Positions 17,744 through 25,854 are shown, numbered from the stretch's first letter. The stretch is DNA of 56,270 bases from G963674505 sp964575975 (GCA_964575975.1 CAZNTU010000011.1:1-56270), one strand, 5' to 3'. Translations and numbers: made by a program. The notes: generated by a model not told the origin, from the sequence alone.

Positions 17744-19126
17744 ATGGAAACCATTCTAATCGTAGACGACGAAAAAAACTATACTCTTATCCTTAGCGCG
17801 GTTCTGCAGGAGGAGGGCTACGAGACCTTGACGGCGAACAGCGGGCAGGAAGCCTTGAAAATGCTCAAGGAGTCCGACGTCGATCTGGTCTTGACAGACA
17901 TGAAAATGCCCTCCATGGACGGCATGGAACTCTTGGACAAAATAAAGGAAGTGGATTTCGAGCTTCCCGTAATCATGATGACCGCTTACGGGACCGTGGA
18001 AAAAGCCGTGGAGGCGATGCAAAAAGGCGCGTACAATTACATTTTGAAGCCCTTCGACAACGACAGCCTCGTTCTCTACGTGAAGAAAGCCGTCGAGATG
18101 TACAGCGTCATCAAGGAGAACCGACGGCTCAAGGACGCAGCCGTGTCCCAATATTCCTTCGGCAACATCATCGGCAAGAGCAAAGCCATGCAGGACATTT
18201 TCGAAATCGTTAAAAAGGTGGCCCCGACCAACGCCACCGTGCTGATCGAGGGGGAAAGCGGGACAGGAAAGGAACTGGCAGCCAAAAGCATCCACTTCAA
18301 CAGTCCAAGAAAAGACAATCCGTTCGTCCCGGTCAACTGCTCCGCCCTTTCTGAAACTCTCTTGGAGAGCGAATTGTTCGGCCATGAGAAAGGCGCTTTC
18401 ACGGGCGCGATCTCCATGAAAAAGGGAAGGTTCGAATTGGCCGACAGCGGAACCCTCTTTCTCGACGAAATCGGCGAACTTTCCCCAAGCCTGCAAGTCA
18501 AGCTTCTTCGAGTAATCCAAGAAAAGGTTTTCGAAAGAGTGGGAGGCGTCAAGCCGGTCAAGGTGAACATCCGCCTCCTTGCCGCAACCAACAAGGACCT
18601 GAAAAAAGAAATGGAAGAAGGTAGATTCAGGGAGGATCTTTTTTATCGGTTGAACGTCGTTCGCATACACTTGCCCCCTCTGAGACGCCGCAAGGAAGAC
18701 ATCCAGCTTCTCATGGAGCATTTCATCAAAAAACACCGGAACGAGCGAGTGTCGGACATACCGGTGAAAGGCGTGGATCAGGAGGTCAGACGCTTGTTCT
18801 ACGAATATGCGTGGCCGGGAAATGTTCGCGAGTTCGAAAATGTGATCGAGAGGGCCATGATTATGTGCCCGTCGGACACCATCCAGGTTTCGGACCTGCC
18901 AAGGGATTTCACCGACAACGCATTCAACCGGCTACAATTCGAGGACATTCCACCCGATGCCAAACTCTACGAAACACTCGTCTTGGTCGAAAAACAAATG
19001 ATCCTGAGGGCTTTGAAAATGGCCAACGGCGTTCAAACGCACGCAGCGGACATTTTAGGGATCGGCAAGAGCGGCCTGAACCAAAAGATCAAAAAATTCG
19101 GCCTGGAAGTGAGTTCAAAAAATTGA
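17744..19126 (+). CDS. Sigma-54-dependent response regulator, NtrC family
   Basis: The 460-residue protein has a receiver domain (residues 1-115, phospho-acceptor Asp52 in LVLTDMKMP, Lys in YILKPFD). The AAA+ activator domain starts near 140, with Walker A GESGTGKE, the sigma-54-contacting GAFTGA loop, and DEIGELSPSLQVKLL. A Fis-type helix-turn-helix occupies the last 45 residues (HAADILGIGKSGLNQKIKKFG). ATG 17744 lies two bases after the kinase stop, so the two form an operon. Such proteins bind enhancer-like sites and drive sigma-54 promoters; one such promoter lies 215 bases downstream of this gene, which may be a target. Confidence 0.95.
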   Translation: METILIVDDEKNYTLILSAVLQEEGYETLTANSGQEALKMLKESDVDLVLTDMKMPSMDGMELLDKIKEVDFELPVIMMTAYGTVEKAVEAMQKGAYNYILKPFDNDSLVLYVKKAVEMYSVIKENRRLKDAAVSQYSFGNIIGKSKAMQDIFEIVKKVAPTNATVLIEGESGTGKELAAKSIHFNSPRKDNPFVPVNCSALSETLLESELFGHEKGAFTGAISMKKGRFELADSGTLFLDEIGELSPSLQVKLLRVIQEKVFERVGGVKPVKVNIRLLAATNKDLKKEMEEGRFREDLFYRLNVVRIHLPPLRRRKEDIQLLMEHFIKKHRNERVSDIPVKGVDQEVRRLFYEYAWPGNVREFENVIERAMIMCPSDTIQVSDLPRDFTDNAFNRLQFEDIPPDAKLYETLVLVEKQMILRALKMANGVQTHAADILGIGKSGLNQKIKKFGLEVSSKN

Positions 19127-19185
19127 ATTGTTTCCGCCTCGTAAAAACCCGGCAACAACAAGCGTCCGAAGGAGTATGAACAAGC

Positions 19186-19207
19186 CGGGTTCAAAATCTT
19201 GAACCCG
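19186..19207. promoter_or_regulatory. Inverted repeat, candidate activator site or weak terminator
   Basis: CGGGTTCAA and TTGAACCCG form perfect 9-bp arms around AATC. The site lies about 60 bases after the NtrC-type gene and about 150 bases before the -12 element of the sigma-54 promoter, a usual distance for an upstream activator site. No T run follows, so a terminator role is less likely. Its left arm can also pair with 19146-19153, giving two mutually exclusive hairpins. Confidence 0.4.
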
Positions 19208-19340
19208 CTGTTAAACATCTTGAATCTTTTCGCGAAAAATCGAGAGCGTAACGCATGCGTACCGAAAGTCTACCTCGGGCAACCGCCTGATATTACCTGC
19301 AATTTCATACAGACAAAACTGTTGCCACTTTTTTGCGGAT

Positions 19341-19356
19341 TGGCAACAATATTGCA
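19341..19356 (+). promoter_or_regulatory. Sigma-54-type promoter
   Basis: TGGCAACAATATTGCA shows the -24 GG and -12 GC separated by exactly ten bases, with TGGCA and TTGCA flanks close to the consensus TGGCAC-N5-TTGCW. Transcription would begin around 19367. The nearest upstream gene is an NtrC-type activator. Only about 75 bases follow before a strong terminator, and no open frame starts there. Confidence 0.6.
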
Positions 19357-19366
19357 TCCACCAATT

Positions 19367-19443
19367 TCACCCTAACAAAGAAACTTCATCTTTTTTTCTC
19401 CTATAAAAAAGGCTGGTCGGCACCCCACCGACCAGCCTTTTTT
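19367..19443 (+). ncRNA. Candidate sigma-54-controlled small RNA
   Basis: The unit is defined by the predicted start point of the sigma-54 promoter and the end of the terminator T run, giving about 77 nt. The first 38 bases are A/C/U-rich and look unstructured. They include UUCUCCU at 19396-19402, which is complementary to AGGAGA-type Shine-Dalgarno sequences and flanked by a U run. The 3' half is the terminator stem. There is no start codon with a reading frame. Existence and function are inferred from the sequence layout only; I know no named family that matches. Confidence 0.45.
19405..19443. terminator. Strong bidirectional intrinsic terminator
   Basis: GGCTGGTCGG (19411-19420) and CCGACCAGCC (19428-19437) form a perfect 10-bp GC-rich stem with a 7-base loop. 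Six A residues precede and six T residues follow, so it works on both strands. It would end the candidate small RNA on the plus strand and the TPR-gene transcript arriving on the minus strand. Confidence 0.9.
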
Positions 19444-19489
19444 ATTTGTAAATTTTTCGATTGTAAAAATTCTTTTCGCGGCAACCTTT

Positions 19490-20182
19490 TTACGAATTTC
19501 CCTTCAAGTGATCTTTGATCAGAGCGATATAAATCGAATCGGGATATTCGGAGGCGAGTTTGTCGTACGCGGCGGCGCTTTTTTCAGGGTTTCCGAGTTC
19601 CGCGTATAATCTTCCCAAATTGAACAATGCTTCGTCCTTCAGTATCCGCGAATCCGACCCGACGATCATTTCGAAATACCGGCCCGAGGAGTCGTAATCC
19701 TTTTTGGCCTCGTAGGAATATGCCAATCCGCTCAATATGAAATTACGGTACGAGGGGTCGTCGCCGAAATCTTTCAGAGATTTTTGGAACAACTCGACGG
19801 CCTTTTCGTATTCGCCTCCTTCGTAGCTGTAATTGGCGAATTCAACTCTTGCGATTTGTCCTCCCTTGTACCCTGAATATTTTTTTACGATATTTTCAAA
19901 ATCGGTTTTAACAGTTTCAAAGGCCTTTTTGGGGTCGTTGTTTTCGCCAAGGGAGGATTCGTATTTTTGGTTCGCCTGGTTCAAAAGGGCGAAAGCCTGG
20001 TCTTCGGCGCGGTTGTTGAAAATGGATAGAAGTCCGAAAATCAAACCGGCCCCGATTACGACCGCGACTGCAATCATGATCCGCTTTTTATAGGCAGTCC
20101 CCCAACGGACCGCTTTGCCGAAAGTGGATATAAATTCATCCGGCTCTTTCAATAGTTGTTTGCGAGTTAACTTTTTTGCCAT
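19490..20182 (-). CDS. Membrane-anchored TPR protein (YfgM-like)
   Basis: The 230-residue product has a short basic N-terminus, one membrane helix at about residues 35-55 (IMIAVAVVIGAGLIFGLLSIF) and a helical extracytoplasmic part. Tetratricopeptide-like units are visible, for example ANYSYEGGEYEKAVELFQKSL and GRLYAELGNPEKSAAAYDKL. The architecture matches YfgM/ancillary SecYEG-translocon TPR proteins, which help exported proteins fold. Its gene is the last of a minus-strand series and ends at the terminator 19405-19443. The exact partner is unknown. Confidence 0.8.
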   Translation of the reverse strand: MAKKLTRKQLLKEPDEFISTFGKAVRWGTAYKKRIMIAVAVVIGAGLIFGLLSIFNNRAEDQAFALLNQANQKYESSLGENNDPKKAFETVKTDFENIVKKYSGYKGGQIARVEFANYSYEGGEYEKAVELFQKSLKDFGDDPSYRNFILSGLAYSYEAKKDYDSSGRYFEMIVGSDSRILKDEALFNLGRLYAELGNPEKSAAAYDKLASEYPDSIYIALIKDHLKGNS

Positions 20183-20209
20183 TATTCCTCCGAATTTATA
20201 TTGTACGCC

Positions 20210-20641
20210 CTACCACACGAGGCTTTGATGAATCCAACCCTTGTCGCCGTCCGCATGTTGAATTTCGATCCATTCTCCTTTTTTCTGCAGCACTTTGAAA
20301 GGAACGCCTTTCTCGACCTTGAAAAGGATCTCGAAATTGGTACCGGGTCCGCTTCGAATATTGCATTCCTTGTTAACCGTAATGACCGAGGGGGTTTTAT
20401 CCACAACCGTGGTGTGTATCCAACCTTCGTCGCCCTCGAAATCCTTGAATCGCCGCCACTGACCTTTTGTTTCGACAATCTGGATGGGAAAATATTTTTC
20501 GCAGTTCCAAATGACGCCGTACTCGGCTCCTGGCCCCGAACGAATGTTGGCTTTGGGAACGGAAATCGCCAGACGCTCGGCGTAAGCATGGGTCGAAATC
20601 AAAATCGCAAAGAACGTCATAAGACCGGTGCAAAATTTCAT
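20210..20641 (-). CDS. Exported double SH3-domain protein
   Basis: The 143-residue product begins with a signal peptide (MKFCTGLMTFFAILISTHAYA). Two bacterial SH3 domains follow, each with the motif for this fold: ANIRSGPGAEYGVIW with GDEGWIHTTVV, and CNIRSGPGTNFEILF with GDKGWIHQSLV. Such proteins sit in the periplasm and often bind peptidoglycan or partner proteins. The ATG at 20641 is preferred because the signal peptide starts there; an in-frame start 17 codons upstream would add an unlikely tail. It lies 27 bases upstream of the TPR protein gene, so the two are likely co-transcribed. Confidence 0.85.
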   Translation of the reverse strand: MKFCTGLMTFFAILISTHAYAERLAISVPKANIRSGPGAEYGVIWNCEKYFPIQIVETKGQWRRFKDFEGDEGWIHTTVVDKTPSVITVNKECNIRSGPGTNFEILFKVEKGVPFKVLQKKGEWIEIQHADGDKGWIHQSLVW

Positions 20642-20739
20642 ACTCTCATTCCTATGTTCAAAAAGTTCTTGTTTACCGGCATTCTGTGCCATGTTCGACT
20701 CGAAATGTCAAATATTGAAAATCGTTCGTCACGCGTCGT

Positions 20740-21378
20740 TTATACGGAAAAAAACTCCAGCTCGGTCAATTCGACTCCGGTAAGCCTGTTTCCGTAAACG
20801 GCCCCGGTGTCGATTCCTATCTTGTTGCGTGCAATAAATGGCTGCGGAAACGGGGTATGGCCGAAAACAACGATTTTGCCGAAATCGTAGTCGGAGTAGA
20901 TGAACCTGTCGCGGGACCAGAACAAATCGTGTGGATGCTGCCTGCGCAACTCGACGCCCTCTTTCAGGCCGGCATGGACGAATATGAAATGGTCGGTTTC
21001 GTAATAGGGAACCAAAGATCGAAAGAACTCGAGATGTTCCTCTGGAAAAACGGATTCCTGTCCTATCAAAGCGTTTTGACGGTAGCTTTCGATCGTCCGG
21101 TCTCCTCCGTTGGCCAAAAACGTCGTTCGATCCTTGCCCGACAAAAATTCCTCCAGCATCTTCTCGTGGTTTCCGCTAAGGAAAACGGCCCTTGGACACT
21201 TTTTTCTCAAATCCAATAAAAATTCTATTACGCCGAACGAGGAAGGCCCACGATCGATATAATCCCCCAAAAAAACGATCCTGTCTCGTTTCGGCTCGAA
21301 ATCGATGCGGGCGAACAATGCTTTCAGCTTATCTAGGCATCCATGTATGTCGCCTATGGCGAACATTTTTTCGTTCAT
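20740..21378 (-). CDS. PPP-family serine/threonine protein phosphatase
   Basis: The 212-residue protein has the full metallophosphoesterase signature: GDIHG near the start (residues 9-13), GDYIDRG (38-44), GNHE (69-72), and later HAG and GHTPF. This is the bacterial PrpA/PrpB or lambda-phosphatase type with a binuclear metal centre, dephosphorylating proteins or small phosphoesters. It lies between the PflX-type gene and the SH3 gene on the same strand. No matching protein kinase is seen in the window. Confidence 0.92.
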   Translation of the reverse strand: MNEKMFAIGDIHGCLDKLKALFARIDFEPKRDRIVFLGDYIDRGPSSFGVIEFLLDLRKKCPRAVFLSGNHEKMLEEFLSGKDRTTFLANGGDRTIESYRQNALIGQESVFPEEHLEFFRSLVPYYETDHFIFVHAGLKEGVELRRQHPHDLFWSRDRFIYSDYDFGKIVVFGHTPFPQPFIARNKIGIDTGAVYGNRLTGVELTELEFFSV

Positions 21379-21402
21379 GCGAGAAACCTATTCGGAAAAA
21401 AA

Positions 21403-22341
21403 TCAAAATACAAGCCGAAAAACGCGTCGGGGAGAATCGAGCCTTTTTATCCCTTCTTCTTTGGCAATTCGAATGGCCTCCTTGAATTCCTCCTCCATAA
21501 TGCGACGGGAAAGAGCCTTGACTTCGGAGGCCTTTCCGCAGGGCCTGTATTGGGCCATAATATTTACGTAACTGTCGGCAGACACTTCGGAAGCGATGAA
21601 CCTCATGACTTCCCGTGTTCCCGCAAGCCCTTCGGGCAGGACAAGATGCCTGATCAAAAGGCCTTTTTGGGCGATTCCGCGTTTATCCAAGACAAGGTCC
21701 CCCACTTGCCGATACATCTCGAGAAAGGCCTTCCTCGCCACCTCCGGATAATCGGGAGCGGCGCACGTTCTTTCGGCCACGTCCGGGTCCCAGAACTTGA
21801 AATCCGGCATGTATATATCGACTATCCCCTCGAGAATTCTCAAAGTTTCCACGCTGTCGTAGGCGCTGGTGTTGTATACGAGAGGAACGCGCAAACCTTC
21901 CTGAACCGCCGTCGCCAAGGCCGATAAAATCTGTGGGACCACATGCGAGGGAGTGACGAAATTGATATTGTGGCATCCCTCGTCCTGAAGCGACAGCATC
22001 ATGCTCGCCAGTCGGTCGTCCCCGACCTCCGTGCCCAACCCCTCGCTGCTGATGTCGTAGTTTTGGCAAAAATTGCACAACAGGTTGCAATGGGTGAAAA
22101 AGACCGTTCCCGATCCGTGCGACCCGACCAGAGGCGCCTCCTCGCCGAAATGGGCGTCGAAGCTATACACCACCGCCCTCTGTCCCGTCTTGCAAACGCC
22201 TGTCTCCCCCTTCAGGCGATCGACCTTGCACCTTCGAGGACATAAAACGCATGATTTCATTGTTTTACGGATCTTTTCGATTTTCCTCTCTAAAAGGCCG
22301 CTTTTATATGTTTCAATATACGCTGGTTGAAAATCGGACAT
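21403..22341 (-). CDS. Radical SAM protein, PflX type
   Basis: The 312-residue protein starts at ATG 22341, after AAAGGTG. An N-terminal cysteine cluster, CVLCPRRCKVDRLKGETGVC, precedes the radical SAM motif CNLLCNFC, which holds the 4Fe-4S cluster and S-adenosylmethionine. The continuation QNYDISSEG is typical of COG1313 (PflX), relatives of pyruvate formate-lyase activating enzymes. The substrate of this family is not established. It begins 13 bases after feoB, so it is probably part of the iron operon. It differs from the COG1180-type partner of Memo proteins, although a Memo gene lies 3.6 kb away. Confidence 0.85.
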   Translation of the reverse strand: MSDFQPAYIETYKSGLLERKIEKIRKTMKSCVLCPRRCKVDRLKGETGVCKTGQRAVVYSFDAHFGEEAPLVGSHGSGTVFFTHCNLLCNFCQNYDISSEGLGTEVGDDRLASMMLSLQDEGCHNINFVTPSHVVPQILSALATAVQEGLRVPLVYNTSAYDSVETLRILEGIVDIYMPDFKFWDPDVAERTCAAPDYPEVARKAFLEMYRQVGDLVLDKRGIAQKGLLIRHLVLPEGLAGTREVMRFIASEVSADSYVNIMAQYRPCGKASEVKALSRRIMEEEFKEAIRIAKEEGIKRLDSPRRVFRLVF

Positions 22342-22354
22342 AAATACACCTTTG

Positions 22355-24559
22355 TTATATAGCGCTGCCGAATCCCAGCAGTACCCCTCCCTGGTAGACG
22401 GCGAAAGCGACAGTCCACGCCAAGACGGTGCTGTAGACGATGCTGAAAAGAGTCCATTTCCATGAACGGGTCTCTTTTTTAATCGTCGCAACCGTTGCCA
22501 GGCACGGCACGTAGAGCAGCACAAAAAACATCATGGAAAGGGCCGAAAGCTTGGTCATGCCAGACTCTTTCAGAGCGTTTTTCAGAATATCGCCCTCTTC
22601 GCCGCCTTCGTCCTCCGCGACGTACAGGACTCCGAGCGTGCTCACTACGATCTCCTTCGCGACAAATCCGGTCAAAAGCGCCACGCTACCGCGCCAGTCG
22701 ATTCCCAAGGGAGCGAAAACGGGCTCCATAAACTTCCCGATGTTGCCCATGTAGGATTTTTCCGCCACCTCCGTGCGCCTTGCGCGCTCTATTTCCGCGA
22801 CAGCGAGCTTTCGCTCCGTTTCTATCCGCCGCAGTTCGTTTTCGTTGGAATCCGCAGCCGCCGCGCGGCCCTTGAACGCTTGCTCGACGGCCTCGATGCG
22901 AGCCGAATAGTCCTCGGAACATTGGATGTTTCTGGGAAAGGACGACAGTGTCCATACGACCACCGAACCCACCAGGATTATCCCGCCCATTTTCTTCAGA
23001 AACATCTTGCTCCTGTCCCACATGTGAATCATGACGCTTTTCAGCATCGGGACCCGGTAGGGCGGAAGCTCCATCACGAAAGGCGCGTCCATGCCTCTGA
23101 GCAGCGTAGAGCGGAACAATCGGCCGGTGACGATGGATAGCACGATGCCGGCCAAATAAATGGCGAATATCACGGTCCCGGCGTTGGCCGCGAAAAAGGT
23201 CCCGGCCAGGACTATGTATATCGGCAGCCTGGCCGAGCAGGACATGAACGGCGTAATCAGTATCGTGAGAATACGGTCCTTCTCGCTTTCAAGCGTCCTC
23301 GTGGCCATTATCGCCGGAACGTTGCACCCGAACCCCATGAGCATGGGAATGAAAGATTTTCCGTGAAGCCCGATCAGATGCATGATCTTGTCCATTAAAA
23401 AAGCGGCCCTCGACATGTAGCCGGTATCCTCGAAAAGGGCTATGCAAAAAAACAGGATGAGGATGTTTGGCAGAAAGATAACGACGCTTCCGACTCCCGC
23501 GACGATTCCGTCAAGCAGCAGCTCCTTCAAAATGCCGTCCGGAAGAACGCTTCCCGCAAAATCGGAAAACCAAGCCACCCCCGAATCGATCCATTCCATG
23601 GGATATGCCCCCAGCGCGAACGTCAACTGGAACATAGCCCAAATGAAAAAGAAGAAAATCGGAAATCCCAAAAACCGGTTGGTCAGAACAAGGTCGATAT
23701 TCCTGGAAATATCGACCCGTTGCCTCCTTGAAGTGGCCATCACCTCCTTGACGATGCCCGCGATGAAACCGTAGCGCTCGTCCGTGAAGATAATCTCGGG
23801 CTCCTCGTCGAAAAAGTTCATGATATGCGAGCGATGGACCTGTGCCTCCTTCAGGATTTCCGGGGCCTTTTCTCCGGCCTTCCGGACGATTCTCTCCTTC
23901 AAGATGGCGTCGTCTTCCAAAAGCTTGATCGCCACCCACCGGGGATTGTATTCCAGTCTGTCTCCGGCGGAATCTACGAGGAACTGCCTAAAGTTCCCGA
24001 TACATTTTTCGATGTCCTTGGAATATTTGACCCGTCTGCTCGCCGGGATAGGCGCGTCGGATTCCGCCAGTTCGACGGCCTTTTTGAGAAGGTCGTCGAC
24101 GCCTTCGTTTTTGTTGCCGACCGTGAAAACCACGGGCACGTCCAGCAACTGGGAAAGTTTTTCCGCGTCGATTTTTATCCCGCGGGAGCGCGCGACGTCC
24201 ATCATGTTGAGAGCGAACAAGACCTTGCAGTCCAACTCCCGGATTTGAGTGGCGAGATACAGGCTTCGTTCCAGGTTCGAGGAATCGATGATGTCGATGA
24301 CTACGTCGGGATGCTCGTCCAGGACGAAATCCCGAGCTACGATTTCCTCGATGGAAAAAGGCGTGAGACTGTAAGTTCCGGGAAGATCGATGATTTCCAG
24401 GTCGTAGCCGAACTTTCGGATCGATCCCTCTTTCTTTTCGACCGTTACGCCGGGCCAGTTTCCCACTTTTTGGCGGGCGCCCGTGATGTTGTTGAATATT
24501 GTCGTCTTGCCCGAATTGGGGTTCCCGGCCAGTGCAATTCTAATTCGCTTGCGAGCCAT
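22355..24559 (-). CDS. feoB: Ferrous iron transporter B
   Basis: The 734-residue inner-membrane protein imports Fe(II). The N-terminal G domain has G1 GNPNSGKTT (12-20), G2 around GVTV, G3 DLPGTYSL and G4 NMMD. A helical GDI-like segment follows, then the membrane domain with two Gate repeats (MLMGFGCNVPAIMATRTLESEKDR; ALLTGFVAKEIVVSTLGVLY). An extra coiled, charged insertion around residues 565-610 lies between membrane helices. Its start overlaps the end of feoA by 20 bases, so translation is probably coupled. Confidence 0.97.
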   Translation of the reverse strand: MARKRIRIALAGNPNSGKTTIFNNITGARQKVGNWPGVTVEKKEGSIRKFGYDLEIIDLPGTYSLTPFSIEEIVARDFVLDEHPDVVIDIIDSSNLERSLYLATQIRELDCKVLFALNMMDVARSRGIKIDAEKLSQLLDVPVVFTVGNKNEGVDDLLKKAVELAESDAPIPASRRVKYSKDIEKCIGNFRQFLVDSAGDRLEYNPRWVAIKLLEDDAILKERIVRKAGEKAPEILKEAQVHRSHIMNFFDEEPEIIFTDERYGFIAGIVKEVMATSRRQRVDISRNIDLVLTNRFLGFPIFFFFIWAMFQLTFALGAYPMEWIDSGVAWFSDFAGSVLPDGILKELLLDGIVAGVGSVVIFLPNILILFFCIALFEDTGYMSRAAFLMDKIMHLIGLHGKSFIPMLMGFGCNVPAIMATRTLESEKDRILTILITPFMSCSARLPIYIVLAGTFFAANAGTVIFAIYLAGIVLSIVTGRLFRSTLLRGMDAPFVMELPPYRVPMLKSVMIHMWDRSKMFLKKMGGIILVGSVVVWTLSSFPRNIQCSEDYSARIEAVEQAFKGRAAAADSNENELRRIETERKLAVAEIERARRTEVAEKSYMGNIGKFMEPVFAPLGIDWRGSVALLTGFVAKEIVVSTLGVLYVAEDEGGEEGDILKNALKESGMTKLSALSMMFFVLLYVPCLATVATIKKETRSWKWTLFSIVYSTVLAWTVAFAVYQGGVLLGFGSAI

Positions 24560-24830
24560 CAGCCGATTCCTGTCTCACGTCCTCCACGAGAAGCTGCGCC
24601 GCTTCCTCCACCCGGAGCGAAACGTGATAGCCCTTGACGATCAATTCCACGGGATCTTTCAAAGGCGCGTATTTTTCGACGTAAATCCTCGTCCCTTTCA
24701 AGAACCCCATTTCCAGCAATCTTCTGCGCAATGCGCCGTGCCCGCCCACCCGATGGATCAGGCCGCTCTGCCCTTCTCGCAACTCGCTCAGCCTTACAGG
24801 CTCGGGTTTTTTCAATAAGACATCGTCCAT
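24540..24830 (-). CDS. feoA: Ferrous iron transport protein A
   Basis: This 96-residue SH3-like protein assists FeoB in the cytoplasm. Typical segments are VRLSELREGQSGLIHRVGG, LRRRLLEMGFLKGTRIYVEKYAPLKDPVEL and the closing VKGYHVSLRVEEAAQLLVE. It overlaps feoB and lies 37 bases downstream of a regulator gene that itself carries a second FeoA-like domain. Confidence 0.95.
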   Translation of the reverse strand: MDDVLLKKPEPVRLSELREGQSGLIHRVGGHGALRRRLLEMGFLKGTRIYVEKYAPLKDPVELIVKGYHVSLRVEEAAQLLVEDVRQESADGSQAN

Positions 24831-24867
24831 ATTCGATAGATCCCGATCTTGACTTGACCGTTCCAGG

Positions 24868-25557
24868 TTATTCCAGATTTTCCGAGGCGGATTTCACCAG
24901 GATTTTCTGCGCGAGTCCCCGTCCAAGGGCGTACCTCTGATAATCCGCGGCTATCACCACCTGCCCCTGCCCGTTGTTCGTAATCACTTCTATTTCGTCG
25001 CCTTTTTTAAGTCCCATGGTCAACAGTCGCATTCTGCCGTTGGCGCCCCCTGTTATTTCGCCTATGACAAGGCGTTCGCCGGGCTTGGCCATGTCCAAGG
25101 CAATGAGCCGCGACCTGTCCTTCAGGCATTTTCGGCAGATTCCGTAGATCTCCATCTTATGCTGGAGCATGTGGAATCCGTGGATGGAGGATATCCGGGA
25201 CTGCAGCCGTTCAAGCTCTTCGTTTTGAAATTCGAAAATCCTGCGGCATTTGGTGCAAATCATGTGGTCGTGATGCTGGCCCAAGTGCCGATGCTCGTAT
25301 TTGGGAATGCCGTTGTCGAACTTGTTCTTCTGTGCGAAACCGTACCGGCAAAGAAGCTTAAGGGTATCCCTCACGAACGCGGGGGCAAAATCGTACCCTT
25401 TTTCCATCAGCAACCCGTGAAGCATCTCCACAGTAACGTGCTGCTCGGTCTGCAGGAACACTTCCAGAACGGCGAACCGGTCGTCGATATTGTCGATATG
25501 CTCCTGCTCGAACAGACTCCTGAACTGTTCTTTTTCCGCCTGGTGTATCCGCGTCAT
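24868..25557 (-). CDS. Fur-family regulator fused to a FeoA-like domain
   Basis: Residues 1-150 form a Fur repressor: a winged-helix region (RFAVLEVFLQTEQHVTVEMLHGLL), a dimerisation/metal site HLGQHHDHMICTKC and a second cysteine pair CRKC. From about 155, a FeoA-type SH3 domain follows (GERLVIGEITGGANGRMRLLTMGLKKGDEIEV). The likely role is iron- or divalent-metal-sensing control of the downstream feoAB genes; the FeoA-like part may sense metal or contact FeoB, by inference. I chose ATG 25557 because GGTAG lies 7 bases before it; ATG 25575 would overlap fmdB by 11 bases. No classical Fur box was recognised at the operon promoter. Confidence 0.88.
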   Translation of the reverse strand: MTRIHQAEKEQFRSLFEQEHIDNIDDRFAVLEVFLQTEQHVTVEMLHGLLMEKGYDFAPAFVRDTLKLLCRYGFAQKNKFDNGIPKYEHRHLGQHHDHMICTKCRRIFEFQNEELERLQSRISSIHGFHMLQHKMEIYGICRKCLKDRSRLIALDMAKPGERLVIGEITGGANGRMRLLTMGLKKGDEIEVITNNGQGQVVIAADYQRYALGRGLAQKILVKSASENLE

Positions 25558-25564
25558 TTTGCGA

Positions 25565-25807
25565 CTACCGACCATGCCCCGGCAACTCGATGGTTGTACA
25601 AGATCCCGACGAACAAGTCCGGTTCTGGGCCCGGGGGCCGGTGTTTCCGCCCGACGCTCCCATGGCGTAGCTGGTCGTGCTCAACACGCGTTCGAAGTTT
25701 TCGCTTTCGCACTTGGGACACTTCATTTCATGGGTTTCTTCGTTGCTCATCAACAAAAGTTCGAATATGTTTTCGCAATCCTGGCATTTAAATTCGTAAA
25801 TAGGCAT
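25565..25807 (-). CDS. FmdB-family zinc ribbon protein
   Basis: The 80-residue protein starts MPIYEFKCQDCENIFELL and contains a CxxC-CxxC zinc ribbon (CQDC, then CPKC), the hallmark of the FmdB/CxxC-CxxC-SSSS family. The Gly/Ser/Cys-rich tail (CSSGSC) is typical. Members are putative regulatory or metal-handling proteins without firm function. It is the first gene of the iron cluster, with a good promoter at 25855-25883. Confidence 0.9.
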   Translation of the reverse strand: MPIYEFKCQDCENIFELLLMSNEETHEMKCPKCESENFERVLSTTSYAMGASGGNTGPRAQNRTCSSGSCTTIELPGHGR

Positions 25808-25854
25808 TAAGGGGTTCTCCTTGTAATAAGAAACAATCGGAAAAATAGCCTTTA

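Larger units (their letters stand above)
19127..19489. other. Intergenic region rich in palindromes
   Basis: The 363 bases after the NtrC-type gene contain no protein gene. They hold AACCCGGC/GCCGGGTT (19146-19153 with 19184-19191), the hairpin at 19186-19207, the palindromes TTTTCGCGAAAA (19227-19238) and ACGCATGCGT (19251-19260), GTTGCCA/TGGCAAC (19321-19327 with 19341-19347), a sigma-54-type promoter and a strong terminator. Confidence 0.7.

Noticed and set aside
19171..19208. A short leader-peptide-like frame (ATG at 19177) after AAGGAG within the first hairpin loop
   Set aside because: The Shine-Dalgarno sequence is only one base from the ATG, too close to work, and the eight-codon peptide has no regulatory residue run.
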